Shown here one piece after another: positions 29,301-38,068 of a stretch of DNA of 64,000 bases. Made by a program: the position numbers and the translations under genes. Source of the stretch: Membranihabitans marinus (GTDB lineage: Bacteria; Bacteroidota; Bacteroidia; Chitinophagales; Saprospiraceae). The first letter of the stretch is position 1, and each line of letters starts with the position of its first letter. The stretch spans positions 96,620 to 160,619 of the forward strand of contig NZ_JAJQYA010000009.1 in the NCBI RefSeq assembly GCF_021729155.1, read 5' to 3'. A model generated the notes under the pieces. The model did not search any database. It saw nothing but the letters and a program-made list of their open reading frames with translations, and had not been told where the DNA came from.

Positions 29301-29725
29301 GAGGTGATGCAGGCAAAGGTCGACGATTGTTTTACAACCATCCCGAAGCTCAGTGTATTAGATGTCACGCGGTATTTGAAGTGGGTGGAAATGCTGGTCC
29401 GGGACTAGCCGAAGTAGGGAAACGTCTTACTCGAGCTCAGATCCTAGAGTCTTTAATTGACCCCAGTGCCGCTTATGCTCAAGGCTACGGAATTGTGTCG
29501 ACAACGCTAAACAACGGTGAAACTCTCGCTGGTACCGTTGTAGATGAGGATGAGGCATCGTTGGTGATTAAGATGGGTAAAGGCGACATTAAAACCATTG
29601 CCAAATCAGATATAAAGGAGCGCAAAAACAGTCCCTCAAGTATGCCCAATATGAAGACGATCTTGAAAAAGAGCGAAATGAGAGATATTGTAGCGTTTTT
29701 ATCAGGATTAAAAGAAATACACTAG
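26327..29725 (+). CDS. Secreted propeller / HEAT-repeat / cytochrome c protein (PVC-type heme-binding family)
   Basis: 1132 aa from the ATG at 26327, which gives a lipoprotein signal (ILFFGLLLGSCKESIPP). A frame open to 26222 would put 35 extra residues before it. Residues about 45-480 are a six-bladed sorbosone-dehydrogenase-like propeller (GFGGHGMSGATIGPAGRIWW, FAHGLRNTHEFVFDKYG, TGLDFGPDGSLYFGDWIDGW). Residues about 500-960 are HEAT repeats (for example LLNHYSPRVQLFAVEALGRI). The C-terminus has one heme c site CIRCH (Cys1010-His1014) with GNAGPGLAEVGKRL and a Met ligand region SSMPNM. Likely a periplasmic electron-transferring sugar dehydrogenase-type protein; cofactor and substrate are not shown by the sequence. 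Confidence 0.88.
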   Translation: MKLNIYILFFGLLLGSCKESIPPIYPNRSVELKPEQALEISKKLQQEVNVTVADPFELTLWASDTLVNDPIAISIDDQGRVFYTSAIRQTHSEFDIRQHKNWMTASISFKTVEDRRAFLRKTFEADSEESKRFLKDLNNDGVRDWRDLTVEKEEIWFVEDNSGDGIANRSQLYLQDFHEEITDVANGIEVHDGEVYIAIGPDFWRTKDIDGDLIADKTESISHGYAVHIGFGGHGMSGATIGPAGRIWWGIGDIGANIIDKEGKQHAYPNEGIIVRSDIDGSNFEVFAHGLRNTHEFVFDKYGNLITEDNDSDQRGERERLTYLIDGSDSGWRINWQFGKYTDSTNNGYKVWMDEKMHIPRWKNQAAYFLPPITNYINGPTGLVYNPGTALSPDWYDHFFIAEFRGTPARSPLHAFTLASDGAGFKLDKTQEVVNGLLPTGLDFGPDGSLYFGDWIDGWDPKRQGRIWKLDIPGQENSPIRAQTKEILQSNFSNKKQSILSELLYHQDLRVRKKAQFELVKRGEDGFEILNSAINQRENPIARIHGIWGISQLARQVDKDYASVLVPLLRDQDPEICAQAAKYLGDVKYHKAEESLIPLLNHYSPRVQLFAVEALGRIESENAVHPILDLVERNDNKDTWLRHAAAIALARIDDADPLLDLVDDPSKAKKIVAVVALRRMSDKGVARFLQDDSQYIVAEAARAINDDLSIPEALEDLANILTEKRINKEVILRRAINANLRVGNPENIDNLIEFIQMTSAPAAMRAEAIATLSSWSNPSLFDRVDGRYRGPLSRDASMAREKLNPLLPRLLREKNNIVQLETVAAIGRLKIDTYDQKLINLLYSTTDADIKKTILNTLNTLQSSTLEIALERSLTDKNAEVRSEALKLLPKSNISPQQSIKLFKKVLRSGTISEQQAALIALRSISSDNASTILTESMNQLIAKRLPREIELDLIETVELQEDENLKQLLQTYNQSKDSSDIVDQYREALYGGDAGKGRRLFYNHPEAQCIRCHAVFEVGGNAGPGLAEVGKRLTRAQILESLIDPSAAYAQGYGIVSTTLNNGETLAGTVVDEDEASLVIKMGKGDIKTIAKSDIKERKNSPSSMPNMKTILKKSEMRDIVAFLSGLKEIH

Positions 29726-30177
29726 AGAAAAAGTCATAGCATTAGTGTCCTTACAGCAAGTAGATTTTAATTGTTAATTTATTAATGGATAGGTGAGGCT
29801 GTAGTATGGAAGCCATGCTTCCTCTCCATTTACCAGAGAAATTATCATCTTCTTAAAGTCGGAACTACACTTCTTTCTTTCATTTGTCATATTTTTTAAA
29901 GTTATCTTAAGCTCCTATATTTTTTGCCCTATTTAACATACTACTACCAGGTTAGATAGCCACTGTGCTCCGACTAGGCTTGCTAAAATGAAGGATCCGA
30001 GGCCACTGCGCCTCGGGTGGGTTCGAAACTGTGCCCAGGTGTGATTACACTTCATTCGATCATGAATTTCATTTGCTCATTATAAAATCCATTTGGGATT
30101 AAAAGTTTTGTGTTTCGAAAACAATAGTTCAATAGTGATGGTATTAGGGAAATGGGATATCCCCAAAAAGTGTATTC
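29726..30177. other. Intergenic stretch with degenerate hairpin island 1
   Basis: Between the convergent heme-protein and SWIM genes. The first 220 bp show nothing definite. From about 29950 to 30060 there are elements of the stem-variable hairpin family, which is much better developed at 44492-45242 and 61507-62248. They include a 14-bp exact match (29959-29972) to 44782-44795. Confidence 0.7.
29997..30016 (+). repeat. Hairpin, loop type A (cactgc), stem ccgaggc
   Basis: Perfect 7-bp stem (29997-30003 with 30010-30016) and 6-nt loop, followed by gtgggttcg. The same linker follows copies in the other islands. Sole well-formed hairpin of island 1. Confidence 0.8.
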
Positions 30178-31863
30178 CTATATCTCCAATTTATCCAATT
30201 CTTCGATTAAGGCTCTTCGGTAGGGATATGTTGCTCTCAATTTTGCAATCACCTTCTCCCCTTCTTCTTCTCCCCCATTTTTCCTCATCCTTTTTATTAT
30301 TTTACACATCGCTCGATAATAATTCCGACCCGTATTGTTAATCATAAAATCAATAATTAAGGTAACATAAAGGTCCATGATCTCTTTGCGATAGTGAGGC
30401 AATAAAAGTTCTTCATACTGTTCTAATGCGTTTAAGGAAGGTTGTTTTTTTATATGTAAAAACAATTCATCCCAATATTCTTCGACGATATAGATCTGTT
30501 TGAGCACTTCTTGATGTTGCCAATATGTCATGGTTTTAAGCTCATCGATCATAGATGCAATAAAGTCATCCCACTGATTACCTGGAAAAATCGATTTCAA
30601 AATCTGATAATATTCCTTTGAACCATGATAATCATTCATAACTAAATGACGAGCATATCCGATAATATTCTCTTGATCTTCCTGAACAATAGCTATTTTT
30701 AATAACCAATGATACCAAGGCCTAGTAGACCTATTAAATTTAGACTCATCTTGTTTTATGCCTTTTTTAGCCAATAGCTTGGCCCGATCATAATCCCCAT
30801 TATCAAACGCTCTTTCAATTTCAATATCGCGAATACCAGGGTTGGACAAATGACTTTTAATATATTCTTCGACCACAGTATCGTCATAAAACCTTCTGAT
30901 GAGTTCTAACCTTAATATTTCAGACTCTTCTTTCCCCCCCGACTTTTTATGCTGATCTAGGCATTCAAATACTTTTTCTGCCTCATCGGTATCGCAAGCT
31001 AGAGAACTAGCGATTTTCATCATAGCGGCATGACCATTCCACTCTTGATATGTTTCGTAGTCATAAGCCTTTATACAGTAATCAAAAACCTGCTTTCGCA
31101 TTTGAGGACTCAATGGTGACTCTGACAATTCAAACAACATATCTAGCGCCTTATCAATGTGAAAACCTATCTCTCCATAATCGGCAGGCAACTTTCCATG
31201 ACCAACGGACAAAGCTTCCAACAGAGCGACAAGGATATCAAATGCCACTTCAAAAGTCTCGTCTTCCATTGCTTGAACAGCACGATTAAAAATCGGCCGA
31301 AGCATTAACTCTACAAAAGGAGAATCAACATCTGTCCTCCAGCCATTTTTTTTAATAGCCAATCTTATAACTGCCTTCAGCCTTTTTTCATAAAACGCTT
31401 TGGAATGATCCTCTAATAAATCATCAAATCTAGCCAATAGACGCATTCGAAATTTTTTGTCGCTAGAACTTTCTTCCTCGATAAATTGAAGAAGATCTAG
31501 AGGGGAAATTTTTTTCAATACCTCCTTTACTTGCATCCCTTCCGACTTAACTCTTTTGGCTTTTTTCTTTTTGACTTTTTTGGTTTCAAAATTTAAATCA
31601 TCTTGTTGAATAAAAAATATAACGGCAACTAAGTGACTGCATATCGGACTGCCGTTTGGACAACTGCAATGGTGATCGACAATAATATCACTGTTTATTT
31701 TTAAATGGACGGTGTATACATCGGTATCCGATACTCTGGCAATATACTCTCCAGCAGAAGTCTCTGCGAACTCTTTTACTCCACCTTTTGAAAAACAGTT
31801 TAGACCTCTATTCAAGATTGCCTCATCTATTACTTGTTCGAAAGAGGATAATGAAATGTTCAT
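30178..31863 (-). CDS. SWIM zinc finger protein
   Basis: 561 aa, cytoplasmic. The SWIM motif CxCx(n)CxH is at Cys66, Cys68, Cys75 and His77 (HHCSCPNGSPICSHLVA). It is followed by a Lys-rich linker (KKVKKKKAKRVK, about 95-106) and a long alpha-helical repeat region to the end. SWIM domains bind DNA or proteins; the family in bacteria is found with SNF2 helicases, none of which is present here. It converges with the heme-protein gene and is divergent from the esterase at 32280. Confidence 0.85.
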   Translation of the reverse strand: MNISLSSFEQVIDEAILNRGLNCFSKGGVKEFAETSAGEYIARVSDTDVYTVHLKINSDIIVDHHCSCPNGSPICSHLVAVIFFIQQDDLNFETKKVKKKKAKRVKSEGMQVKEVLKKISPLDLLQFIEEESSSDKKFRMRLLARFDDLLEDHSKAFYEKRLKAVIRLAIKKNGWRTDVDSPFVELMLRPIFNRAVQAMEDETFEVAFDILVALLEALSVGHGKLPADYGEIGFHIDKALDMLFELSESPLSPQMRKQVFDYCIKAYDYETYQEWNGHAAMMKIASSLACDTDEAEKVFECLDQHKKSGGKEESEILRLELIRRFYDDTVVEEYIKSHLSNPGIRDIEIERAFDNGDYDRAKLLAKKGIKQDESKFNRSTRPWYHWLLKIAIVQEDQENIIGYARHLVMNDYHGSKEYYQILKSIFPGNQWDDFIASMIDELKTMTYWQHQEVLKQIYIVEEYWDELFLHIKKQPSLNALEQYEELLLPHYRKEIMDLYVTLIIDFMINNTGRNYYRAMCKIIKRMRKNGGEEEGEKVIAKLRATYPYRRALIEELDKLEI

Positions 31864-32279
31864 AATATTAATTTTTTATAAATAACGAGACAGTAGATCA
31901 TGTTTAAAAATGAATCTTATAATTTACAACTTTTTTTACCGTAAAAAAATTGAATTCAAGTCCATAATAGGTAAAAATAATCTTAACCAAAGTTTTTGAA
32001 GTAAAGGTCTTTTTAATGCTCATTACTCTTTTCCATAGAAGAGAACCACCAACAATATTTCCAGTAAATCAAATACATTTAGCGTTTTTATTTTATTGTA
32101 TTAAAAAGGGTTTAAAAAATCCAATGTTATAAATATTATAAAATCCAACAATTTACTGTATTAAGGAAGTATTGTTTTCATATTCCAATAAACAATGCTT
32201 AGTTTAGATTTTTGTAAAAGATTCTTTTGAATTTTCACTATTAACCTATAAATATCATTGATAAAAACCCTTTAATAAC
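31864..32279. other. AT-rich divergent intergenic region, no gene seen
   Basis: 416 bp between the start of the SWIM gene and the start of the esterase operon. Very AT-rich, with homopolymer runs; probably carries both promoters, but no element matches well enough to place them. Confidence 0.4.
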
Positions 32280-34433
32280 ATGAAATTGAAATCTATACTC
32301 ATAACCTGCTTCCTATTGCCATTGTTTTTAACGGCACAAAATACTGATGTATTTAACTTTTGGAGCAATTTAAGAGATCCAGAAAATGATTTATACCAAA
32401 ATCTGAAAGCGCTTGCATTTGATTATTTAGATGAGCGTGAGGCAGAAATTGCCTCTCTGGACAGCCAGCAAGATTGGGAATTACGTCAGCAATACATCAA
32501 GGAAAAATTAAATGAAATGATGGGCCCTTTTCCTGAGAAAACCCCACTTAACCCAGTCATTACTGGAAAGTTGGAGAAGGAAGACATGATTATCGAAAAA
32601 CTCTATTTCGAATCCTATCCCGGATATTATGTCACCTCAGTTTTCATATACCCCAAAGGCCACAGTGGGAAAATGCCTACGATAATATTCTGTAGTGGAC
32701 ATACTCCAGATAGTTTTCGAAGTCCGACCTATCAAACCATGATTTTCAATTACGTAAAGAAAGGTTTTGCTGTTTTAGCTTTTGACCCAATAGGTCAAGG
32801 AGAAAGAATTCAATACCTATCCGACAATGGCAAACCGACCAAAAGCTCCACCATTGAGCACTCTTATCCAGGGGTACAATCTTTTTTAGCTGGGCGATCT
32901 CCTGCACATTATTTTGTATGGGATGGTATCAGAGCTATTGATTATTTGGAGACCAGATCCGATGTAGATATGAATAGAATCGGCATTACGGGTCGATCGG
33001 GCGGAGGGACTCAAACGGCATATATTGCAGCCATTGACGACAGAATTTACGCCGCTGCTCCAGAATGTTATATCACTTCATTTAAAAGTTTGATGAATTC
33101 TATGGGCCCACAAGATGGAGAACAAAATATGATCAATGGCATTTACAACGGCATAGATTTATCAGACTACATCAATGTTCGTGCCCCTAAACCCAATCTG
33201 ATGGTCACGACCACTTCTGATATTTTCAGCATTCATGGAGCAAGAAAAGTATTCAGTGAAACAAAAAGAGCCTATGCAGCCTTCGGATTCCCCGACCACA
33301 CACAAAAGGTAGAAGACGATGCAGGACATATGTCTACCCTTAAAAATAGAGAAGCGACATACGCCTTCTTTCAAAAACATTTAAAAAATCCTGGATCGTC
33401 TAAAGACCAAAAAATTGATACCCTGTCCAATGAAGAGCTTTTCGTCACTCCCACAGGCAATGTGTTTAGAGATTTAAAAGGCGAGAACATGTATAGTTTG
33501 AATAAAAAGTGGTTTAAAACTCAACAAAAATCACACCGATTGATTACAGAAGGATCGGAATTAGACCCTCTTAAATTTGTAGGTCAGGTCAGAGACATTA
33601 TCGGTTATCAACCTCAAAGCAAAACAGGCATTGAAAGAATATTTTCGGGAAGATCGGATCAAGAATATTATATGATGGAAAAATATTTGTTGCATCATGA
33701 AGACGACAGTTATACCCCATTATTATGGTTGAAACCAAAGTCCACTCATAAAGGAATGGTCCTATATTTAGATGAATTGGGCAAATCCAATGCCTTAAAT
33801 GAAGAAGCCAGTGTCAAGCAACTTTTAGCTGAGGGATATTCCGTTATCGCTCTGGATCTATTGGGAGTTGGCGAAAATGGAGGCAATTACCAAGGAGGTG
33901 ATGCCAGAATACAAGATGTTCCCGTCAATGTATGGTTTGCCAGTCTATTGATTAACCAACCCATTATTGGTAAACGAGTTCAAGAAATTGCAGCTGCCAT
34001 TGATCTGATAGAAGACAACAACGCCAATCACTTACCCCTATACGGGATGTCTACTGGTTCTTTGGGTGTGGAATTATTGCATACTGAATTATTGACTTCA
34101 GCATTCAATGGAGGAATTATCTTAGATAGCCCACTGTATTCATACGAGGATATGATCAACAATTTAGATTACAAGGCCAAGTTTATTTTTTCCTCTGTAG
34201 CAGGGGGTCCACGATATTACGACTTACCTGATATTATGAAAATTTTGGGTAACGAAAAAATATTATTATTAGATCCGAGATCGGGAAATGATACCGTCGT
34301 CGAAACCTCTTCTAATAATGGCTTGACCACTTCTCAGATCAAATCAGAAACCAGTGTTGAAGCCATGATCACCGTAGATGAGGACAATAAATTAAATTTA
34401 ATTTCCAATTTTTTATCAAAACATTCTAAATAG
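32280..34433 (+). CDS. Secreted double alpha/beta-hydrolase (acetyl-xylan-esterase-like)
   Basis: 717 aa. Signal peptide 1-19 (ends LFLTAQ). First hydrolase domain (about 60-380): GPFPEKTPLNP, FDPIGQGERIQYL, nucleophile Ser in GITGRSGGGTQTAY, acid in TTTSDIFSIHG and His in DDAGHMSTL. Second, smaller hydrolase-like domain (about 470-715): LDLLGVGENGGNY and YGMSTGSLGVE, with a Ser at the elbow. It is a paralogue of the protein at 48277 over its whole length. Likely an acyl/acetyl esterase on a carbohydrate. Forms a two-gene operon with the aldolase-family gene 12 bp downstream. Confidence 0.85.
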   Translation: MKLKSILITCFLLPLFLTAQNTDVFNFWSNLRDPENDLYQNLKALAFDYLDEREAEIASLDSQQDWELRQQYIKEKLNEMMGPFPEKTPLNPVITGKLEKEDMIIEKLYFESYPGYYVTSVFIYPKGHSGKMPTIIFCSGHTPDSFRSPTYQTMIFNYVKKGFAVLAFDPIGQGERIQYLSDNGKPTKSSTIEHSYPGVQSFLAGRSPAHYFVWDGIRAIDYLETRSDVDMNRIGITGRSGGGTQTAYIAAIDDRIYAAAPECYITSFKSLMNSMGPQDGEQNMINGIYNGIDLSDYINVRAPKPNLMVTTTSDIFSIHGARKVFSETKRAYAAFGFPDHTQKVEDDAGHMSTLKNREATYAFFQKHLKNPGSSKDQKIDTLSNEELFVTPTGNVFRDLKGENMYSLNKKWFKTQQKSHRLITEGSELDPLKFVGQVRDIIGYQPQSKTGIERIFSGRSDQEYYMMEKYLLHHEDDSYTPLLWLKPKSTHKGMVLYLDELGKSNALNEEASVKQLLAEGYSVIALDLLGVGENGGNYQGGDARIQDVPVNVWFASLLINQPIIGKRVQEIAAAIDLIEDNNANHLPLYGMSTGSLGVELLHTELLTSAFNGGIILDSPLYSYEDMINNLDYKAKFIFSSVAGGPRYYDLPDIMKILGNEKILLLDPRSGNDTVVETSSNNGLTTSQIKSETSVEAMITVDEDNKLNLISNFLSKHSK

Positions 34434-34445
34434 ATTATTGGATTT

Positions 34446-35384
34446 ATGACAAATAAAACATTATATCCTCTTTTCGGAATAGTATCTGTACTCAACACAC
34501 CATTCACTGTTGACAACGAAATAGACTATCCTGGCCTCAAGAAAAACATACAATATGCCCTGTCGGCTGGAGTAGCAGGCTTCTTGGTACCGGGAATGGC
34601 GGCTGAAGTACATTCACTTTCAAAAAGAGAAAGAATGGATTTGGTCGGTTTTGTATTGGGAGAGGTCAATGGAAAGATTCCCGTCATTGTGGGGACAAGC
34701 GAACAAGATTTTAGTAAAAACCTCCAACTCTTAGATGAGTACATTCGTTTGGGATGTAGTGAAGTACTCTTCCAAATTCCCTATCAAAACGACGATGATT
34801 TTTCCGAAAAATTTATGAGGCTAGCCGATTTAGGACCTAAGATGATTATGTTGCAAGACTGGGATTTTAATGGCTATGGTCTACCAGATGAATTAATATT
34901 GAGTTTGTTTGAAAAAGTAGAATCTTTTCGTTGTTTAAAAGTGGAAACTATACCAGCTGGTGTTAAATACAGTCGTATTATCGAGGGGAGTAATGGAATG
35001 CTCAATGTCAGTGGAGGCTGGGCGGTTATGCAAATGATGGAGGCCTTGGAGCGAGGCGTCCATAGTTTTATGCCTACCGGCATGCATTATACATACACAG
35101 AAATATATCGGCTATTTAAAGGTGGCCAAATAGAGGAGGCAAGGCAATGGTTTGAAAAAATATTACCTGTATTGGCATTCTCCAACCAACATTTAGATAT
35201 TTCTATTTATTTCTTTAAAAAATTATTACATAAGCAGGGTTACTATGATACCGACGCTGTGCGATCTCCTCAACTGACATTTGATTCTCATCATCAGCGA
35301 CAAGCAGCATATCACATTGACCGAATCATAAGTATAGAATCTGAAATAGAGAAAAACAGAAATTCTAAGTCGATTAATTTCTAA
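34446..35384 (+). CDS. Dihydrodipicolinate synthase (DapA/NAL)-family aldolase
   Basis: 312 aa, cytoplasmic TIM barrel. Schiff-base Lys165 in CLKVETIPAG and Tyr113 in FQIPYQ are present. The usual GTTGE substrate loop is GMAAEVHSLS, so the substrate is probably not aspartate semialdehyde. NAL-type members cleave 2-keto-3-deoxy acids or similar, which would fit sugar catabolism next to an esterase. The C-terminal helices are extended relative to DapA. Confidence 0.85.
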   Translation: MTNKTLYPLFGIVSVLNTPFTVDNEIDYPGLKKNIQYALSAGVAGFLVPGMAAEVHSLSKRERMDLVGFVLGEVNGKIPVIVGTSEQDFSKNLQLLDEYIRLGCSEVLFQIPYQNDDDFSEKFMRLADLGPKMIMLQDWDFNGYGLPDELILSLFEKVESFRCLKVETIPAGVKYSRIIEGSNGMLNVSGGWAVMQMMEALERGVHSFMPTGMHYTYTEIYRLFKGGQIEEARQWFEKILPVLAFSNQHLDISIYFFKKLLHKQGYYDTDAVRSPQLTFDSHHQRQAAYHIDRIISIESEIEKNRNSKSINF

Positions 35385-35464
35385 AAGGAGTAAACATTAG
35401 AGTGATGACCTAGAGGTCATCTATCAACTTCATTCTCAAGAGAATCAGAGAGGAGGGAAAAATA

Positions 35465-35504
35465 AAAACCTCCATCGTTACAACAACGGTGGAGGTTTTC
35501 TTTA
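35465..35504 (+). terminator. Intrinsic terminator after the aldolase gene
   Basis: 15-bp stem with one G-T pair (35465-35479 with 35485-35499), loop acaac, then cttta. The A-run on the left makes it usable by the convergent DJ-1 gene too. Confidence 0.88.
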
Positions 35505-35527
35505 TTACAAAGTCCTATCTATATATC

Positions 35528-36103
35528 TTATAACGATATTTCAGCTCCTAATACTTTTAAAAAAGCAGCTATCCATTTGGGATGTGCCGGCCATGCAGGC
35601 GATGTAACCAAATGCCCATCGACCACTACATCGGTGACTGGCACAGATACATACTCCCCTCCAGCCAATGTAACCTCAGGAGCTACTGCAGGATAGGCTG
35701 TCAATTTTTTACCTCGGACTACATCTGCAGCGGTTAAGATTTGTATTCCATGACATACTGCTGCCAATGGTTTGTTGTTTTCTGCAAAATATCGAGTTAT
35801 CTCGAGTACTCGTTGATTCAATCGAAGATACTCTGGAGCTCTTCCTCCGACAATAACCAATCCTTCGTAATCGGCTTCTTGTACGGCATTGAAATTATAA
35901 TTTAAAGCGAAGAGATGACCTGGTTTTTCAGTATAAGTTTGATCTCCTTCAAAATCGTGGATAGCCGTTTTAATGGTATCCCCTTGTTTTTTATCAGGGC
36001 ATACGGCATGTACTTCATAACCCACCATTTCTAGCATCTGGAATGGAACCATTGTTTCGTAATCCTCAGCAAAATCTCCAGTGATTAACAATATTTTTTT
36101 CAT
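35528..36103 (-). CDS. DJ-1/PfpI family protein
   Basis: 191 aa. Flavodoxin-like fold with nucleophile Cys117-His118 in [17 protein letters not shown] and the Glu in GDFAEDYE near the N-terminus. Covers the class I glutamine-amidotransferase-like group that includes stress chaperones, glyoxalase III and small peptidases. The sequence does not decide between these. Monocistronic, 254 bp downstream of the amt gene. Confidence 0.88.
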   Translation of the reverse strand: MKKILLITGDFAEDYETMVPFQMLEMVGYEVHAVCPDKKQGDTIKTAIHDFEGDQTYTEKPGHLFALNYNFNAVQEADYEGLVIVGGRAPEYLRLNQRVLEITRYFAENNKPLAAVCHGIQILTAADVVRGKKLTAYPAVAPEVTLAGGEYVSVPVTDVVVDGHLVTSPAWPAHPKWIAAFLKVLGAEISL

Positions 36104-36282
36104 AATAATATAATTTTATTTCTAAAGTAACGCCCATTCTTAGCTTGAGCATATCTAACAGCATTAAATTAATATTAAATTCAAAAATAAAGTAAAATAT
36201 TTCTTCGGCAAGGAAGTCAATTCAAATATTTCTGTTGGGATTTACCCTCTCTATAGTTGATCTATCCTAGGGTAATAACAAA

Positions 36283-36318
36283 AAGAAAACCCAGCATACT
36301 TTTACACTGGGTTTTTCT
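36283..36318 (-). terminator. Intrinsic terminator after amt
   Basis: 9-bp stem aaaacccag/ctgggtttt (36286-36294 with 36307-36315), 12-nt loop, with T-rich sequence on the - strand side (complement of 36277-36285). It lies 40 bp past the amt stop. Confidence 0.75.
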
Positions 36319-36357
36319 TTAGAATATATAAAATACAATAATGGAATAGGCATTTTG

Positions 36358-37599
36358 TTATTTGACAGCTAAATCTTCAGATCGCGGTGCCAAATCATGA
36401 TAAGCAGGCATATCGTGTTCTGCCATATCTAGACCTTGAGTCTCTTCTTCTACACTTACTCTTATACCCATAGTAGCTTTAACTATATAAACCACTGCAA
36501 ATACAAAGATGAAAGTAAATACACCGATAGATACGATACCGATCAATTGTGTCATCAATTGAGATAATCCTGCCATTGATCCAAAGATACCTACGGCTAA
36601 TGTTCCCCAGATACCACATACTAAGTGCACAGATGTCGCACCTACAGGATCGTCTAATTTCATTTTGTCAAAGAATACTACTGAGAAAGGAATAATGATA
36701 CCGGCTATCAATCCAATCAATATTGATTCCATTGGACTCATCAAGTCTGCACCAGCGGTAATTCCTACCAAACCTCCAAGGATACCATTTAATACCATGG
36801 TCAAATCATGAGATTTGAATAAAGCATGAGCTGTGAAGAAAGAACCTATAGCTCCAGCTGCAGCTGCCAATGAAGTGGTTACAAAAACCAAAGATACGGC
36901 ATCGGGATCAGCTGATAATACAGATCCACCGTTGAATCCAAACCATCCAAACCACAATAAGAATACACCTACAGCGGCCAATGGAATATTGTGACCTGGA
37001 ATTGGGTTAATGCCATTTTTAGAATATTTACCCAATCTTGGGCCGAGTAAGATAATGGCTGCCAATGCACCCCATCCTCCTACAGAGTGTACCAATGTTG
37101 AACCGGCAAAGTCATAGAAACCCATCTCGTCTAACCAGCCACCGCCCCACTTCCACATACCTGTAATAGGGTAAGAGATGGAAACAAATAAAAGGCTAAT
37201 AACTAGGAAACTTTCCAGTTTCATTCTTTCTGCTACTGCACCAGAAACGATGGTACAACATGTAGCGGCAAACATACCCTGAAATATAAAGTCCGTCCAG
37301 TATGTATAACTTCCGTCTGCATATCCAATAGAATCTCCTTCTGGTAAAGCCAGTCCAAATTGGGCAAATCCAATTAGACCGTTCCACGATTCACCGGGGT
37401 ACATTAAACTAAATCCGATGATATAGTAACTGACCAAACCAATTGATACGATCATTACGTTTTTAAATAATATATTGATTGCGTTTTTTCTCTGCACCAA
37501 ACCAGCTTCTAATGTCGCAAATCCCAAGTGCATAATGAATACCAGCACCGTGGCTATAAGTATCCATAAATTGTTTGTTGTAAATAAATTTGTATCCAT
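36358..37599 (-). CDS. amt: Ammonium transporter Amt
   Basis: 413 aa from the ATG at 37599 (MDTNLFTTNNLWILIATVLV). A frame open to 37677 would overlap the P-II gene. Eleven membrane segments of the Amt/Rh family. The two pore His are visible in STLVHSVGGWGALA and GATSVHLVCGIWGTLA, with the conserved ammonium-site Trp region. It conducts ammonium into the cell across the inner membrane, gated by P-II. It follows the P-II gene after 25 bp, the usual glnK-amt operon order. Confidence 0.96.
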   Translation of the reverse strand: MDTNLFTTNNLWILIATVLVFIMHLGFATLEAGLVQRKNAINILFKNVMIVSIGLVSYYIIGFSLMYPGESWNGLIGFAQFGLALPEGDSIGYADGSYTYWTDFIFQGMFAATCCTIVSGAVAERMKLESFLVISLLFVSISYPITGMWKWGGGWLDEMGFYDFAGSTLVHSVGGWGALAAIILLGPRLGKYSKNGINPIPGHNIPLAAVGVFLLWFGWFGFNGGSVLSADPDAVSLVFVTTSLAAAAGAIGSFFTAHALFKSHDLTMVLNGILGGLVGITAGADLMSPMESILIGLIAGIIIPFSVVFFDKMKLDDPVGATSVHLVCGIWGTLAVGIFGSMAGLSQLMTQLIGIVSIGVFTFIFVFAVVYIVKATMGIRVSVEEETQGLDMAEHDMPAYHDLAPRSEDLAVK

Positions 37600-37624
37600 T
37601 GTAATAATAATTTGTAGATTTTTT

Positions 37625-37963
37625 TTAAATAGCCATTTCGTTTTCTTCGGCGTTTCGGATTCGATAGATGTTTTCAATAGGTAACACGGTTATTTTACCG
37701 TCGCCAATTTCCCCAGTTGCCCCTGCTTTGAGGATGGTCGATACGATATCACCGCATTTTTCATCTGATGTGTAGATGTCCATTTGAATCCGGTCAATAT
37801 ACTCCGTACCATAGGAAGAACCACGGTATACCATTTTCTCACCTTTCTGCAAACCGTATCCTTTTACATCTTGTGCTGTAAAGAATTTTACATTAATATT
37901 CGCTAACGCATCTTTTACAGTCTCAAATTTGCTTTTGCGAATAATGGCTTCAATTTTTTTCAT
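37625..37963 (-). CDS. glnK: P-II family nitrogen regulatory protein
   Basis: 112 aa, the standard length. MKKIEAIIRKSKFETVKDAL start, T-loop with Tyr46 and the uridylylation residue Tyr51 (VYRGSSYG), B-loop ATGEIGDGKITVLPIENIYRIR with ATP-binding Gly residues. The T-loop tip differs from the enteric sequence but Tyr51 is kept. It binds ATP/ADP and 2-oxoglutarate and blocks Amt when nitrogen is plentiful. First gene of the operon with amt; glnB and glnK cannot be told apart by sequence, so the symbol follows context. Confidence 0.94.
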   Translation of the reverse strand: MKKIEAIIRKSKFETVKDALANINVKFFTAQDVKGYGLQKGEKMVYRGSSYGTEYIDRIQMDIYTSDEKCGDIVSTILKAGATGEIGDGKITVLPIENIYRIRNAEENEMAI

Positions 37964-38039
37964 AATTACCCATTTTTAGTTATCAATCAAGAATTTAGTT
38001 CAGCATGTCATATGCTCGAATAATGCCTTTTTGTTGATA

Positions 38040-38068
38040 CAAATATACATTGGGCAAACCCCTCCAAA
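38040..38068 (-). promoter_or_regulatory. Probable promoter of glnK-amt
   Basis: On the - strand TTTG (38068-38065), a 17-nt spacer and a perfect Bacteroidota -7 element TATATTTG (38047-38040), 77 nt before the glnK start. Confidence 0.5.

Noticed and set aside
30020..30045. ggttcgaaact resembles a tRNA T-loop
   Set aside because: No acceptor or anticodon stems pair around it, and the same words occur in the hairpin repeats at 44771 and 62053 with other following bases. It belongs to the repeat family.
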